64,000 nucleotides of DNA from Galbibacter pacificus (GCF_029603165.1 NZ_JAQSVC010000001.1:992001-1056000), one strand, 5' to 3'; counted from the stretch's first letter, positions 27,281 to 37,013 are shown. The notes: generated by a model from the sequence alone, not told the origin. Program-made: numbers and translations.

Positions 27281-28261
27281 TTATTTTGTTTGTTTAATTT
27301 CCTGAATGAGGGAATACATTTCCTTATTGTCTTTATAACTGTTGTAGACGCTTTGTACTTCTTTGGCAAAAGGCTCTTTGTTTGGGTGAATAATTTCAAC
27401 ACCTGCTTCTTTTACGGCGTCCAAGGCTTCTTTTTCTGATTTGGCCCATAATTTACGTTGGTATTTTACCGATTTGTCTGCGGCTTCCTGCAACCATTTT
27501 TGTTCTTGTTCCGTTAGGCTGTTCCAAAAATGTGTTCCAACCACCAACACATCGGGAAGTACGGTATGCTCGTCGAGCGAATAGTATTTACATACCTCAT
27601 AATGCCTGGAGAGGTAAAAACTTGGCGGGTTGTTTTCGGCTCCATCTACCACACCTTGTTGCAAGGATGTATATAACTCTCCCCATGAAATAGGGGTTGG
27701 GGAGCCGCCCAAGCTTCTTACCATGTCCATTGCCGTAGCACTTTCCATCACCCTAATTTTCATTCCTTTTAGGTCTTCGGGATTTTTTACAGGCCTGTCT
27801 TTTGTATAAAAGCTTCTGCTTCCCGCATCGTAGTAACAAAGCCCTTTTAACCAATATTTTTCACCTTCATTTAAAAGTTGCTTACCAATGGGTCCGTCCA
27901 AAACATTAAAAGAATGTTCCTTGTTCCTGAAAAGAAACGGAAGCCCCAGCACCTTCATTTTAGGAGCAAAATTTTCCATAACGCCTACAGAAACCTTTGT
28001 CATGTCAAGGCTTCCTATTTGAAGCAGCTCCAGACATTCCCTCTCGGAGCCTAATTGTTGGTTGGGGTAAATTTTAATGGTGAGCTTGCCGCCGGAAGCT
28101 TCTTCAAGGTTCTTGGCCATTTCAAGCATTGCCTTGTGTACCGAATGGTTTACGTCCAGCCCGTGAGCCAGCCTTATTGTTTTATGTTTTGTAGATTCAT
28201 TGCACGATAAGCACAACAGAAAGCCAAATACAACGATTGAGATTTTTAAAAAATTCTTCAT
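27281..28261 (-). CDS. TRAP transporter substrate-binding protein (DctP type)
   Basis: The 326-residue protein is exported; its N-terminus ends in LCLSC, making it a likely lipoprotein anchored at Cys20. The DctP fold is seen in IRLAHGLDVNHSVHKAM (29-45), the conserved Arg in MKIRVMES (about 170-177) and GVVDGAENNPPSFY (about 201-214). It captures the organic acid in the periplasm and delivers it to DctQM. Its start overlaps the eda stop by 4 bp, indicating coupled translation. Confidence 0.93.
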   Translation of the reverse strand: MKNFLKISIVVFGFLLCLSCNESTKHKTIRLAHGLDVNHSVHKAMLEMAKNLEEASGGKLTIKIYPNQQLGSERECLELLQIGSLDMTKVSVGVMENFAPKMKVLGLPFLFRNKEHSFNVLDGPIGKQLLNEGEKYWLKGLCYYDAGSRSFYTKDRPVKNPEDLKGMKIRVMESATAMDMVRSLGGSPTPISWGELYTSLQQGVVDGAENNPPSFYLSRHYEVCKYYSLDEHTVLPDVLVVGTHFWNSLTEQEQKWLQEAADKSVKYQRKLWAKSEKEALDAVKEAGVEIIHPNKEPFAKEVQSVYNSYKDNKEMYSLIQEIKQTK

Positions 28262-28926
28262 TTTTTGGCCTTTTTAATCATATTAAGTACTGCTTCAACG
28301 TTTTTCTCCAGTTTTTTGTAATCGCCTTTTTCTATAATTTCCTTTGAAATTAATTTAGAACCCATTCCAACACATGTTACCCCGGCATTAAACCAGTCGG
28401 TAATGTTTTTTTCGTCTGGACTAACGCCGCCCGTTGGCATAATACTTGTCCAGGGACATGGCCCTTTTATGGCCTTTACAAACGATGGGCCGTAGGTTGC
28501 TCCGGGAAAAAGTTTTACAATTTCACAGCCAAATTCTTCTGCTTTTGCAATTTCGGTAAGGGTTCCGCATCCTGGTGCCCATAAAATTTTTCTACGGTTG
28601 CAGGCAATGGCTATATCTTCCCTAAATACGGGGGTTACAATAAATTGTGCTCCCAATTGAATGTATAATGAAGCCGATGCTGCATCGGTTACCGAGCCCA
28701 CGCCCAATATCATATCGGGGCAATGCTGGCCGCAATATTTTACCAAGTCTGAAAAAACTTCATGGGCCAAGGCACCACGGGCCGTAAATTCGAACAAACG
28801 TGCGCCACCATCATAACAGGCCTTTACTGCCTGGCATACAACATCTTTATCGGGGTGATAAAACAAAGGCACCAGTCCGGTACTTTCCATTGTTTTGGCG
28901 ACTTCTATTCTTGTATATGTTTTCAT
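28258..28926 (-). CDS. eda: KDPG / KHG aldolase
   Basis: The 222-residue class I aldolase has the Schiff-base Lys in EIVKLFPGATYG and catalytic Glu in LFEFTARG, plus the phosphate-binding MPTGGVSPD. It cleaves 2-keto-3-deoxy-6-phosphogluconate to pyruvate and glyceraldehyde-3-phosphate, the last step of the uronate pathway. It lies directly downstream of kdgK, which makes its substrate. Confidence 0.95.
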   Translation of the reverse strand: MKTYTRIEVAKTMESTGLVPLFYHPDKDVVCQAVKACYDGGARLFEFTARGALAHEVFSDLVKYCGQHCPDMILGVGSVTDAASASLYIQLGAQFIVTPVFREDIAIACNRRKILWAPGCGTLTEIAKAEEFGCEIVKLFPGATYGPSFVKAIKGPCPWTSIMPTGGVSPDEKNITDWFNAGVTCVGMGSKLISKEIIEKGDYKKLEKNVEAVLNMIKKAKK

Positions 28927-28956
28927 GTACTTAATTTTATAGTTTTTGTTGACGGT

Positions 28957-29967
28957 TTACCTATTTACCCTACCGGAAGTATCACCGCCCATTAAATTTT
29001 CCACATCATCTTTAGATACCAGATTGGCATCACCGTATATAGTGTGTTTTAAACAGGAGGCTGCAACGGCAAAATCCAGTGCCTTTTGGTCGTTGTAATG
29101 GCTGAGCCCGTAAATTAAGGCGCCCATAAAACTATCGCCCGCTCCAATCCTGTCAACAATATCTGTTATGTCGTAAGATTGAGACGAGCGCATTTTTTCC
29201 CCGTCATACATTACGGCCGACCACTTGTTGTGCAATGCGCTTATGTTTTTTCGGTTGGTAATAATTATTTTTTTGCTATTTGGAAAACGCTGCTTCAATT
29301 TTTCGCAAAGGGACTGTTGAAGCTTTTCTTCTGAATCTCCATCGGGAACGATATTAAAATACTGTTTAGAAGCATAATCGCCCGCAAGGATTACATGGCA
29401 TTTAGAAACCATTTTTTCCATGATATCTCCGGGGGTTTTCCCATAGTTCCAAAGGTTGGCACGGTAGTTAAAATCGGTTGAGACGGTAAGGCCCAACTGT
29501 GTGGCCTTTTCAATGGCTTCCAGGCAAACATCGGCGGCACCTTGAGAGACCCCGGGTGTAATTCCCGACCAATGAAACCATGCGGCATCTTTAAAAACCG
29601 TTTCCCAGTCGATCATCCCTTTTTCAATATCGGCAAAAGAAGAATGTGCACGGTCGTATATAATTTTACTTCCCCTTACAGAAGCGCCTTTTTCCAAAAA
29701 ATAGAGCCCTAAACGTTTACCGCCTTTAAGAATATGTTTTGTGCCAATATTGTATTTTCTCATTTGCATGAGTGCTGTTTGGGCAATATCGTTTTCGGGC
29801 AGGCGCGTAACCATTTCTGCCTGCATGCCAAAATTTGCCAATCCGGTAAGTACGTTTAATTCGCTTCCGCCATAATCGGCATTGAGTTCAATGGCTTGAG
29901 AAAATTTTAAATGACCTTTGGTGGAGAGCCTTAACAAAACTTCCCCCAGTGCAACTACTTTTTTCAA
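28957..29967 (-). CDS. kdgK: 2-keto-3-deoxygluconate kinase
   Basis: The 336-residue PfkB-family sugar kinase has the N-terminal GGSELNVLTGLANFG block (33-47) and the C-terminal signature DRIGAGDSFMGALIYGL with the catalytic Asp in GAGDS. It phosphorylates KDG to KDPG. Placement between uxaC and eda supports the KDG specificity over other PfkB kinases. Confidence 0.93.
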   Translation of the reverse strand: MKKVVALGEVLLRLSTKGHLKFSQAIELNADYGGSELNVLTGLANFGMQAEMVTRLPENDIAQTALMQMRKYNIGTKHILKGGKRLGLYFLEKGASVRGSKIIYDRAHSSFADIEKGMIDWETVFKDAAWFHWSGITPGVSQGAADVCLEAIEKATQLGLTVSTDFNYRANLWNYGKTPGDIMEKMVSKCHVILAGDYASKQYFNIVPDGDSEEKLQQSLCEKLKQRFPNSKKIIITNRKNISALHNKWSAVMYDGEKMRSSQSYDITDIVDRIGAGDSFMGALIYGLSHYNDQKALDFAVAASCLKHTIYGDANLVSKDDVENLMGGDTSGRVNR

Positions 29968-29995
29968 GGTAATAGGTTTTGGTGGTTAATGCTAT

Positions 29996-31399
29996 TTAAA
30001 AATTAAAATATTCTTTGGCGTTATTATATGAAATATCCTGAACGATCTTTCCAATCCATTCCATATCATTGGGCAATTCCCCATTTTTGATTTCTTCCCC
30101 AAACAAGTTACATAAAATTCTTCTGAAATATTCATGTCTTGGGTATGAGAGAAAACTTCTGGAATCGGTTAGCATGCCTATAAAACAACTAATAAGCCCC
30201 ATGTTTGATAAAGCGTTCATTTGCTTTATCATCCCGTCTTTTTGGTCTAAAAACCACCAACCGGAACCAAATTGTACTTTTCCTTTTATGGAACCATCGT
30301 TAAAATTGCCAATCATGGTGGCCATAACTTCGTTATCGGCAGGGTTAAGATTGTATATTATGGTTTTTGTTAACGTATTGTTAGTGTCCAGACTGTTGAG
30401 GAACTTGGAAAGGTTTTCCGCTTGCGGATAATCGGCAATGGAATCCCAACCCGTATCCGGCCCTAATTCCTTCAACATACGTGTGTTGTTGTTTCTTAAA
30501 GCCCCTAAATGAAATTGTTGTACCCAACCCTTTGCGTGGTATTGTTCGGCTAGGAATTGCAATACGGCACTTTCATATTTAGAGATTTCTTCATTGGTAA
30601 GTTGTTTTTTATCGATACGCTTTTTAAAGATATCCGTAATTTCCTTTTCGGTATATGCTGCATAGGGAATTGCATTTAAGCCATGGTCGGATACTTTACA
30701 GCCATTTTCATCAAAATAAGCTATCCTGTCTACCAACGCATCTTTTAGGTCTTTGTACGAATTGATTGAAATTCCCGAACTTTTCTCAAGTTTATTCAGG
30801 TATTGAACAAAATCTTCGTTTCCAATTAAAATGGCCTTATCCGGCCTAAAGGAAGTTGAAATATGGGTTTTAAAATTACTTTTTGCCAGTTTTTGATGAT
30901 GTTCCAGGGAATCTGTTGGATCTTCTGTGGTACAAACTACTTTCACGTTCATTTTAGAAAGCAGGCTTTGGCAACTAAAGGCATCAGAATTTAATTTTTC
31001 TGAAGCTTCTTTATAGATACTTTCAGCGCTTTTTTCATTCAACAAATCATAGATATCGAAATAGCGGGCCAATTCCAATTGTGTCCAATGGTACAATGGA
31101 TTTCGCATGGTATACGGAACAGTTTTAGCCCATTGAAGAAATTTATCTTTATCAGAAGCATTTCCGGTAATAAATTTTTCGTCAATGCCCAAAGTACGCA
31201 TGGCACGCCACTTGTAATGGTCGCCATAAATCCATATTTGCGTTAAGTTTTCAAACACCTTATTTTCTGCAATATCCTTTGGGGGCAAATGGCAATGATA
31301 ATCTATAATCGGCATTTTGCTCGCATACTTATGATAAAGCTCTTCTGCGTATTTATTTTGAAGTAAAAAATTGTCGTTTATGAAAGTATTTTTCGCCAT
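29996..31399 (-). CDS. uxaC: Glucuronate/galacturonate isomerase
   Basis: The 467-residue enzyme matches UxaC in length (E. coli about 470) and motifs: the amidohydrolase-like HxH in DYHCHLPPKDIAEN, GWVQQFHLGALRNNN (about 293-307) and DSRSFLSYPRHEYFRR near the C-terminus. It converts D-galacturonate to tagaturonate and D-glucuronate to fructuronate, so it opens both routes. Its start codon begins one base after the kduD stop. Confidence 0.95.
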   Translation of the reverse strand: MAKNTFINDNFLLQNKYAEELYHKYASKMPIIDYHCHLPPKDIAENKVFENLTQIWIYGDHYKWRAMRTLGIDEKFITGNASDKDKFLQWAKTVPYTMRNPLYHWTQLELARYFDIYDLLNEKSAESIYKEASEKLNSDAFSCQSLLSKMNVKVVCTTEDPTDSLEHHQKLAKSNFKTHISTSFRPDKAILIGNEDFVQYLNKLEKSSGISINSYKDLKDALVDRIAYFDENGCKVSDHGLNAIPYAAYTEKEITDIFKKRIDKKQLTNEEISKYESAVLQFLAEQYHAKGWVQQFHLGALRNNNTRMLKELGPDTGWDSIADYPQAENLSKFLNSLDTNNTLTKTIIYNLNPADNEVMATMIGNFNDGSIKGKVQFGSGWWFLDQKDGMIKQMNALSNMGLISCFIGMLTDSRSFLSYPRHEYFRRILCNLFGEEIKNGELPNDMEWIGKIVQDISYNNAKEYFNF

Positions 31400-32185
31400 T
31401 TATTTTTCATTTATTGGTTTCCCGATGGTGGCCAAAATGCCGCCATCTACATAAATTACCTGACCGTTTACAAAATTACTTGCCCCAGAAGCCAGGAAAA
31501 CCGCAGTTCCGGCCAGGTCTTCCGGATTTCCCCAACGGGCGGCAGGTGTCCTGTTGATGATGAAATCGTTAAATGGATGGCCGTCAACACGAATGGGTTC
31601 GGTTTGCGAAGTTGCAAAATAACCCGGCCCAATGCCGTTTACCTGTATATTGTGCTTGGCCCATTCGGTAGCCAGGTTTTGGGTAAGCATTTTTAGGCCG
31701 CCTTTGGCCGCGGCATATGCGGTAACGCTGTTCCTGCCAAGTTCGCTCATCATGGAACATATATTTATAATTTTACCGCCTCCGCGTTCAATCATATTTT
31801 TTGCAACCAATTGAGACATGATAAACGCTCCCACAAGGTCCACATCGATTACACGGCGGAAATCGGCAACATTCATGTCCAATGCAGCTTCTCTTTTTAT
31901 AATGCCCGCATTGTTTACCAAAATGTCGATATGACCTTGATTTTTATATATTTCCTGTACTTTTTCGGCAGCTTTGTTCTCATCGGTAATATCAAAAAGA
32001 TAACCGTTTGCAACATACCCCTTGCTTTTGTAATGGTTTAATGCATTTTCGAGCTTTTCGGGGGTGGTACTGCTTATTACAAGTTCGGCACCCGCATCGG
32101 CAAGGCCTTCGGCCATGGCCATTCCTAGCCCGTGCGTACCTCCTGTTACTAATGCCCTTTTTCCTTTTAGGTTGAATAAATTCAT
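31400..32185 (-). CDS. kduD: SDR-family 2-deoxy-D-gluconate 3-dehydrogenase (KduD type)
   Basis: The 261-residue SDR enzyme has the TGGTHGLG nucleotide-binding motif (15-22), NNAG (about 90-93) and the catalytic Ser / YAAAK (about 157-161). KduD reduces 3-deoxy-D-glycero-2,5-hexodiulosonate (DKII) to KDG after KduI. It is 5 bp downstream of kduI. Gluconate 5-dehydrogenase is a close relative, but context favours KduD. Confidence 0.92.
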   Translation of the reverse strand: MNLFNLKGKRALVTGGTHGLGMAMAEGLADAGAELVISSTTPEKLENALNHYKSKGYVANGYLFDITDENKAAEKVQEIYKNQGHIDILVNNAGIIKREAALDMNVADFRRVIDVDLVGAFIMSQLVAKNMIERGGGKIINICSMMSELGRNSVTAYAAAKGGLKMLTQNLATEWAKHNIQVNGIGPGYFATSQTEPIRVDGHPFNDFIINRTPAARWGNPEDLAGTAVFLASGASNFVNGQVIYVDGGILATIGKPINEK

Positions 32186-32190
32186 CTATT

Positions 32191-33027
32191 TTATTTTAAT
32201 TCGTTTGGCGCAACACCGTCCATGTCGCCATAATCTAGATTTTCACCGGCCATTCCCCAAATAAAAGAATAATTGGCCGTTCCCGACCCAGAGTGGATGG
32301 ACCATTCGGGAGAAAGCACAGCTTGATGGTTTTCCATGAAAATATGGCGTGTATGCTGAGGTTCCCCTAAGAAGTGGCATACGGTTTGACCTTCTTCCAG
32401 ATCGAAATAAAAATAAGCCTCCATTCTTCTTGTATGGGTATGTGAGGGCATGGTATTCCATACATTTCCTTCTTGAAGCTCCGTAACCCCCATTTGAAGC
32501 TGGCATGTTTTTACAATGCTGTTTACAATAAGTTTATTTAATATTCTTTTGTTGGCGTATTTTTGGTCGCCCAATTCTATAATTTCGGCATCTTCGCGGC
32601 CTACTTTTTGAGTTGGATATTTATGATGGGCCGGGGCAGAGTTAATATAAAATAAAGCCTGCTCGCCGTCGGTAGATTCAAAAACAATATCTTTACATTC
32701 CTTGCCTACATATAAGGCCTCTTTTTTGCTGAGCTCATAAACATTGCCATCTACGGTTACAACTCCCTTTCCGCCAACATTTATAATTCCCAATTCGCGC
32801 CTTTCCAGAAAATAATTGGCCTTTAAATGGTCGAACGTCTCTAATTTAAGGGATTTATCAACCGGCATGGCACCGCCAACAATGTACCTATCGTACATGG
32901 TGTAGGTTAATCTTATTTCATTTTCCTTGAAAATGGGATTCAACAAAAAATGATCCCTTAATTCGTCTGTTCCGTACTTTCTGGCATCTATTGGATGCGT
33001 TGCATATCTAAAGTCTACTTTAGTCAT
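32191..33027 (-). CDS. kduI: 5-dehydro-4-deoxy-D-glucuronate isomerase
   Basis: The protein is 278 residues from the chosen start, exactly the length of E. coli KduI. Metal-ligand motifs are visible in [16 protein letters not shown], and the cupin-like halves are complete. It isomerises DKI to DKII in the unsaturated-uronate route. I chose the start at 33027 ([20 protein letters not shown]); a longer frame to 33057 would run through the operator and promoter. It is the first gene of the ten-gene operon ending at uxaA. Confidence 0.96.
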   Translation of the reverse strand: MTKVDFRYATHPIDARKYGTDELRDHFLLNPIFKENEIRLTYTMYDRYIVGGAMPVDKSLKLETFDHLKANYFLERRELGIINVGGKGVVTVDGNVYELSKKEALYVGKECKDIVFESTDGEQALFYINSAPAHHKYPTQKVGREDAEIIELGDQKYANKRILNKLIVNSIVKTCQLQMGVTELQEGNVWNTMPSHTHTRRMEAYFYFDLEEGQTVCHFLGEPQHTRHIFMENHQAVLSPEWSIHSGSGTANYSFIWGMAGENLDYGDMDGVAPNELK

Positions 33028-33040
33028 AATTATGTGTTTA

Positions 33041-33054
33041 TGTAATCGATTACA
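33041..33054 (-). promoter_or_regulatory. Perfect LacI-type operator at the head of the uronate operon
   Basis: TGTAATCGATTACA is a perfect 14-bp palindrome with a central CG. It directly follows the predicted -7 element and ends 14 bp before the kduI start, so it should cover the transcription start. Two near-identical copies flank the LacI-type gene at 21.1-21.3 kb. Confidence 0.85.
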
Positions 33055-33087
33055 CAAATATAAATCAATTTTTTAAATATTACCAAA
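33055..33087 (-). promoter_or_regulatory. Predicted promoter of the kduI-uxaA operon
   Basis: On the minus strand, TTTG (33087-33084), a 21-bp spacer and TATATTTG (33062-33055) are a full match to the Bacteroidota TTTG / TAnnTTTG promoter. The operator begins at the next base. The geometry is the same as at susC1. Confidence 0.7.
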
Positions 33088-33183
33088 AATCAAAAAAAAC
33101 TTAGTGTTATTTTTATTATCCATTGATTTTTATAAAAAATTTAATGTATTTTTCAATAAAACAAACAATATTGTCTTTCAGGT

Positions 33184-34389
33184 TTACGCTGTCGATTTCC
33201 TGATGCCCATTTCGAGCCCCCTTAATTCTGCCAGTCCGCGCAACCTGCCAATAGCCGAATAGCCGGGGTTTGTTTTCTTTTTAAGGTCGTCGAGCATTTT
33301 ATGCCCATGATCTGGGCGCAGGGGCATCCTGTAATCCAATCGGTTGTTTGTTGCCCTTTTGCACTGCTCGTTAATCAATTCTTTCATGACCCCATACATG
33401 TCAACATTGCCTTCCAGATGGTTAGCTTCATGAAAATTCCCTTCGGCATCTCTTTGTGTACTTCTTAAATGAATAAAATGTATACGATGGCCAAAGCGTT
33501 TTACCATTGCTGGAAGGTCGTTATCGGGACGCACCCCAAACGAGCCTGTGCAAAAAGTGAGCCCGTTAAACTGGCTGTCAACAGCGGCAAATATATCGGC
33601 AATGTCCTTTTCTGTACTTACCACCCGGGGAAGCCCAAGAATAGGGTAGGGCGGATCGTCTGGATGGATGCAAAGCCTTACGTTGGATTTTTCGGCTGCT
33701 GGCACAATATTCTCCAAAAAGTAAAAAAGGTGTTCTTTAAGTTTTTTGGCGTCTATGTTGTTATACTTTTGAAGCACATTGTTGAATTCGGTTAAAGAAT
33801 AACCTTCTTCGGCCCCCGGAAGCCCGGCAATAATATTATTCACCAGTTTTTGCTTTTCTTCTTCCGATAAGCTTTCGATATACAGTCTTGCAGCTTCAAT
33901 TTCTTCTTTTGAATAATTATTTTCGGCCCCAGGCCTTTTCAGTAAAAACAATTCAAAGCCTGCAAATGCCTTTTTATGAAACCGTAAAGCCGTAGATCCA
34001 TCTTCAACTAAAAAATCCAAATCGGTACGGGTCCAATCCAGTACAGGCATGAAATTGTAACAAACGGTATCGATGCCGCACTGGCCAAGGTTAATAAGTG
34101 TTTGCTTGTAATTGTCTATATATTGCTTGTAATTTCCTGTTTGCGTTTTAATGCTTTCGTGCACGGGAACACTCTCTACAACCGACCATGACAAACCTGT
34201 TTTTTCAATTACTTTTTTATGTTGCAAAATAGCCTCCATTTCCCAGACATCGCCATTTGGGATATGGTGGAGTGCGCTTACAACCCCGGTTGCCCCGGCC
34301 TGTTTGATATCTTGAAGCGATACGGGATCGTTTGGTCCGTACCAACGCCATGTTTTTTCAAGTGTAAGATCCATTTTATTGATTTTCAT
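33184..34389 (-). CDS. uxuA: D-mannonate dehydratase
   Basis: The 401-residue enzyme carries the UxuA blocks [20 protein letters not shown] (14-33), [19 protein letters not shown] with the metal-binding residues, and [11 protein letters not shown]. It dehydrates D-mannonate to KDG in the glucuronate route. It is 7 bp downstream of the SDR reductase. A 156-bp gap with promoter and operator separates it from kduI. Confidence 0.95.
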   Translation of the reverse strand: MKINKMDLTLEKTWRWYGPNDPVSLQDIKQAGATGVVSALHHIPNGDVWEMEAILQHKKVIEKTGLSWSVVESVPVHESIKTQTGNYKQYIDNYKQTLINLGQCGIDTVCYNFMPVLDWTRTDLDFLVEDGSTALRFHKKAFAGFELFLLKRPGAENNYSKEEIEAARLYIESLSEEEKQKLVNNIIAGLPGAEEGYSLTEFNNVLQKYNNIDAKKLKEHLFYFLENIVPAAEKSNVRLCIHPDDPPYPILGLPRVVSTEKDIADIFAAVDSQFNGLTFCTGSFGVRPDNDLPAMVKRFGHRIHFIHLRSTQRDAEGNFHEANHLEGNVDMYGVMKELINEQCKRATNNRLDYRMPLRPDHGHKMLDDLKKKTNPGYSAIGRLRGLAELRGLEMGIRKSTA

Positions 34390-34396
34390 AATTCAA

Positions 34397-35203
34397 TTAA
34401 ACCCCGCTAAAAGCACTAAACCCACCGTCAATGGGGATAACGACACCAGTTACAAAAGAAGCCCCGGCAGATGCCAGCCAATTTACTACCCCTTGCAGTT
34501 CTTCTGGTTTTCCAAAGCGTTTCATGGGTGTTTGCGCAACAATGGTATTTCCCCTTTGTGTTAGAGATCCATCTAGATTTAACAAAAGGGCCCGGTTTTG
34601 TTCTCCCACAAAAAAGCCTGGTGCTATGGCGTTTACGCGTATTTCGTCTCCGTATTTTAGTGCCATTTCCACTGCTAACCACTTGGTGAAGTTATCTACC
34701 GCAGCCTTACTGGCCGCATATCCTACCACACGGGTTATGGCTTGTTGTGCCGCCATTGATGAGATGTTGATGATGCTTCCGCTTTTTTGCGCTGCCATTT
34801 GTTTGCCAAAAACAAAAGAGGGGAGAACGGTACCTTTAAAATTAAGGTCGTTTACTTTGTCAAAATCATCCAAGGAAAGATCGAAAAAGGTGTCTTCGGG
34901 AGCTATGGTAGCCCCTTTTCTGTTGCCTCCGGCCGCATTTACCAATATATCTATTGTTCCCCAGTTTTTTACAACAGTGGTTTTGGCGTTTTCGAGTGTG
35001 TTTTTGTCCAGAACATCTGCAACCAGAACCATTGCCTGTCCGCCATTTTTCTGTATTTCCTTTACTACTTGTTGTACGGTTTCTTCGGTTCTTCCTAAAA
35101 TGCCTACCTTGGCACCACATTGTGCAAGGCCTTTTGCAATAGCCCCGCCCAATACGCCATTTCCACCAGTAATTATGGCTACTTTATTTTTAAGTTGATT
35201 CAT
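34397..35203 (-). CDS. uxuB: SDR-family fructuronate reductase (D-mannonate oxidoreductase)
   Basis: The 268-residue SDR enzyme has TGGNGVLG (13-20), NAAGG (about 89-93), the catalytic Ser and YAASK (about 162-166). The insert GNRKGATIAPEDTFFDL is typical of SDR-type D-mannonate oxidoreductases (YjmF/UxuB of Bacillus), which replace the long-chain UxuB of E. coli. Its place just before uxuA fits fructuronate to mannonate reduction. A long open frame opposite it on the plus strand is a shadow. Confidence 0.88.
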   Translation of the reverse strand: MNQLKNKVAIITGGNGVLGGAIAKGLAQCGAKVGILGRTEETVQQVVKEIQKNGGQAMVLVADVLDKNTLENAKTTVVKNWGTIDILVNAAGGNRKGATIAPEDTFFDLSLDDFDKVNDLNFKGTVLPSFVFGKQMAAQKSGSIINISSMAAQQAITRVVGYAASKAAVDNFTKWLAVEMALKYGDEIRVNAIAPGFFVGEQNRALLLNLDGSLTQRGNTIVAQTPMKRFGKPEELQGVVNWLASAGASFVTGVVIPIDGGFSAFSGV

Positions 35204-35210
35204 GTAATTT

Positions 35211-35314
35211 TTTTTATTGGCACCGCCAAAGGGTATAATACCCCGAGGCTTGCCTCGAAATTAAAAATTTGTTTCCGACCAATGCCTCGTGTGCTTGCAC
35301 CGAGGTAGTTTACT
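35211..35314. repeat. 104-bp dispersed repeat, copy 2
   Basis: This is 100/104 identical to 12131-12234 and in the same orientation, with the same two hairpins. Its last bases again supply the TAA stop codon, here of the kdgF-like gene. It lies inside a run of same-strand genes (kdgF to uxuB), so its RNA would be transcribed within the operon. Confidence 0.85.
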
Positions 35315-35660
35315 CTGATAAAAAATCTTCACGGGCGGGATTAAAAACATCGACCAAAACACCATCTTCGATACATTTTGCCCCATGGATGATGTTTGGT
35401 TGCACAAAAAAAGTATCTCCGGTCGTTAAAATCTCCGTTTTGCCGCCTATGGTTATTTCAAATTTCCCCGATGCAATAAAAGAGCTTTGCGAATGGATGT
35501 GTTGGTGTTGGTAACCAATGGCTCCTTTTTTAAACTTAACCTTCACCATCATAAGGTCGGTATTAAATCCGGTAATTTGCCTGCTTATTCCTTCAGCAAC
35601 AGCTTCCCAAGGATTTTCATCTTCTTTAAAAAAATCGGTTGTTTTCTTTTCCTGCATCAA
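35310..35660 (-). CDS. kdgF: KdgF-like cupin (unsaturated uronate linearisation)
   Basis: The 116-residue single-domain cupin has metal-ligand candidates H52, H54 and Q58 in YQHQHIHSQ, and H92 in NIIHGAKC. This matches KdgF, which opens 4,5-unsaturated galacturonate and similar monouronates to the linear ketouronate DKI, the substrate of KduI. GH105 in the same region releases such monomers. The gene is 8 bp downstream of the Gfo/Idh oxidoreductase. Its TAA stop lies in the dispersed repeat. Confidence 0.9.
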   Translation of the reverse strand: MMQEKKTTDFFKEDENPWEAVAEGISRQITGFNTDLMMVKVKFKKGAIGYQHQHIHSQSSFIASGKFEITIGGKTEILTTGDTFFVQPNIIHGAKCIEDGVLVDVFNPAREDFLSE

Positions 35661-35668
35661 AAAAAAGT

Positions 35669-37009
35669 TTATAAAGTTGGTTCCCAGCCTTTTTCATATT
35701 CACGTCCCCAAAGTTTCATGGCATCGTTATCGAGCATTTTTCCGTTCTTTTCATCAATTTTAAAGCCTTTTTTAATGCGATAAGCAATATTGGTGTAATG
35801 CACCATTGCCATACTCACACTGGCATCATCGATAGGGGCGTTTAATTTTTCTTTTCCACGGATGGTTTCAAAAAAGTTAACCATATGGCTTGTAGACATG
35901 TCGCCACCACCACCGAGTGCCGTGCCTGCTTCATTAGAGCTTGCGTTGACTTCTTTTACCACTTTTCCGGAGCGGTCCATAAGAATGTATTTTTCCCTGT
36001 CTACATAAACAGAGCCTTCACTTCCATAGATTACGGTACCGCGGCCACCGCCGTAGGTTTGATAACCGTTTCTACTTTTTCCGTCCCATTGGATAATTTT
36101 ATTGTCGGCAAATTTAAAAGTGGCCAACATGGTATCGTACATTTCCCAGCCATCATCTAAAAAGTGTCTTTTATTGCCTTCTACTTCTGCATGTTGCGGA
36201 AAGCCTACCTGTAATGCCCAACGGGCAACATCCAGTTCGTGCGTGGCATTGTTTCCGGCTTCTGCCGTACCGTAGTTCCAACCGTACCAGTGCCAGTTAT
36301 AATCCCAAGTGTTATCAGTATATTCCCTGTGGACTGCGGGCCCTTGCCAAAGTTCCCAATCGAGCCCTTGCGGAACGGGTGCCTTTTTTTGGATTGGCGT
36401 TTCGCCACGGCCATTGCTGTAAAAAGCAACCGCTTTATATGGGGTGCCGATTACGCCGTTATGAATTTGATTGATGATATCTATGGTATGGCCAGACGAA
36501 CGTTGCTGGTTCCCCATTTGTACAATTTTGTTGAATTTTTTAGAGGCAGCAACCAACATTTCGTTCTCGTTCATGTTATGGCTACAGGGTTTCTCCACAT
36601 ATACGTGTTTATCGCCCTTCAAGGCCAGAATAGAGCCGGGGGTGTGCCAATGGTCTGGGGTTGCATTAACTAGGATATCTACCTTTTTATCGTCTATAAC
36701 CTTTCTAATATCGTTTTCCAGTTTTGGGGTATAATCAATCAATTTGGAGAAATTTTCCTTGGCCTTAAGTCTTTGGCTTTCCATAACATCGCACAAATAC
36801 ATAAGGTTTACATTGCTTTTTTTTCTTGCAATGGGCTGGTAATATGCACCCAAACGGCGGCCCAAGCCGGCAATGGCCACATTTAAACGGTCGTTGGAAC
36901 CAATAATCCTTCGGTAACTGCTTGCGGGCATCCCCATTACAGAGCTGCCCACGGCAAGGGCGGTACTGCTTAATACGGTGTTTTTTATAAAGTTGCGTCT
37001 AGTTGTCAT
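35669..37009 (-). CDS. Tat-exported Gfo/Idh/MocA family oxidoreductase
   Basis: The 446-residue protein starts with a twin-arginine signal (MTTRRNFIKN, Arg4-Arg5, then a hydrophobic stretch). It has an NAD(P)-binding Rossmann start (LNVAIAGLGRRLG, 42-54), the family motif YVEKPCSHN with Lys140, and a catalytic-type His in ATHELDVARW. Such enzymes oxidise or reduce sugar hydroxyls; some Bacteroides members act with DUF1080 proteins in 3-keto-glycoside cleavage. Tat export puts it in the periplasm with a pre-bound cofactor. It lies 4 bp downstream of the DUF1080 gene, so a joint role is plausible but inferred. Confidence 0.88.
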   Translation of the reverse strand: MTTRRNFIKNTVLSSTALAVGSSVMGMPASSYRRIIGSNDRLNVAIAGLGRRLGAYYQPIARKKSNVNLMYLCDVMESQRLKAKENFSKLIDYTPKLENDIRKVIDDKKVDILVNATPDHWHTPGSILALKGDKHVYVEKPCSHNMNENEMLVAASKKFNKIVQMGNQQRSSGHTIDIINQIHNGVIGTPYKAVAFYSNGRGETPIQKKAPVPQGLDWELWQGPAVHREYTDNTWDYNWHWYGWNYGTAEAGNNATHELDVARWALQVGFPQHAEVEGNKRHFLDDGWEMYDTMLATFKFADNKIIQWDGKSRNGYQTYGGGRGTVIYGSEGSVYVDREKYILMDRSGKVVKEVNASSNEAGTALGGGGDMSTSHMVNFFETIRGKEKLNAPIDDASVSMAMVHYTNIAYRIKKGFKIDEKNGKMLDNDAMKLWGREYEKGWEPTL

Positions 37010-37013
37010 GATT

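Noticed and set aside
33028-33057. Ten-residue N-terminal extension of KduI
   Set aside because: It would be translated through the operator and the predicted transcription start. The shorter protein matches the known 278-residue length.
34431-35198. 255-codon open frame on the plus strand opposite the SDR reductase
   Set aside because: The minus-strand SDR motifs are complete and fit the operon. The plus-strand translation is rich in Cys, Ser and Pro with no domain, as expected of a shadow frame.
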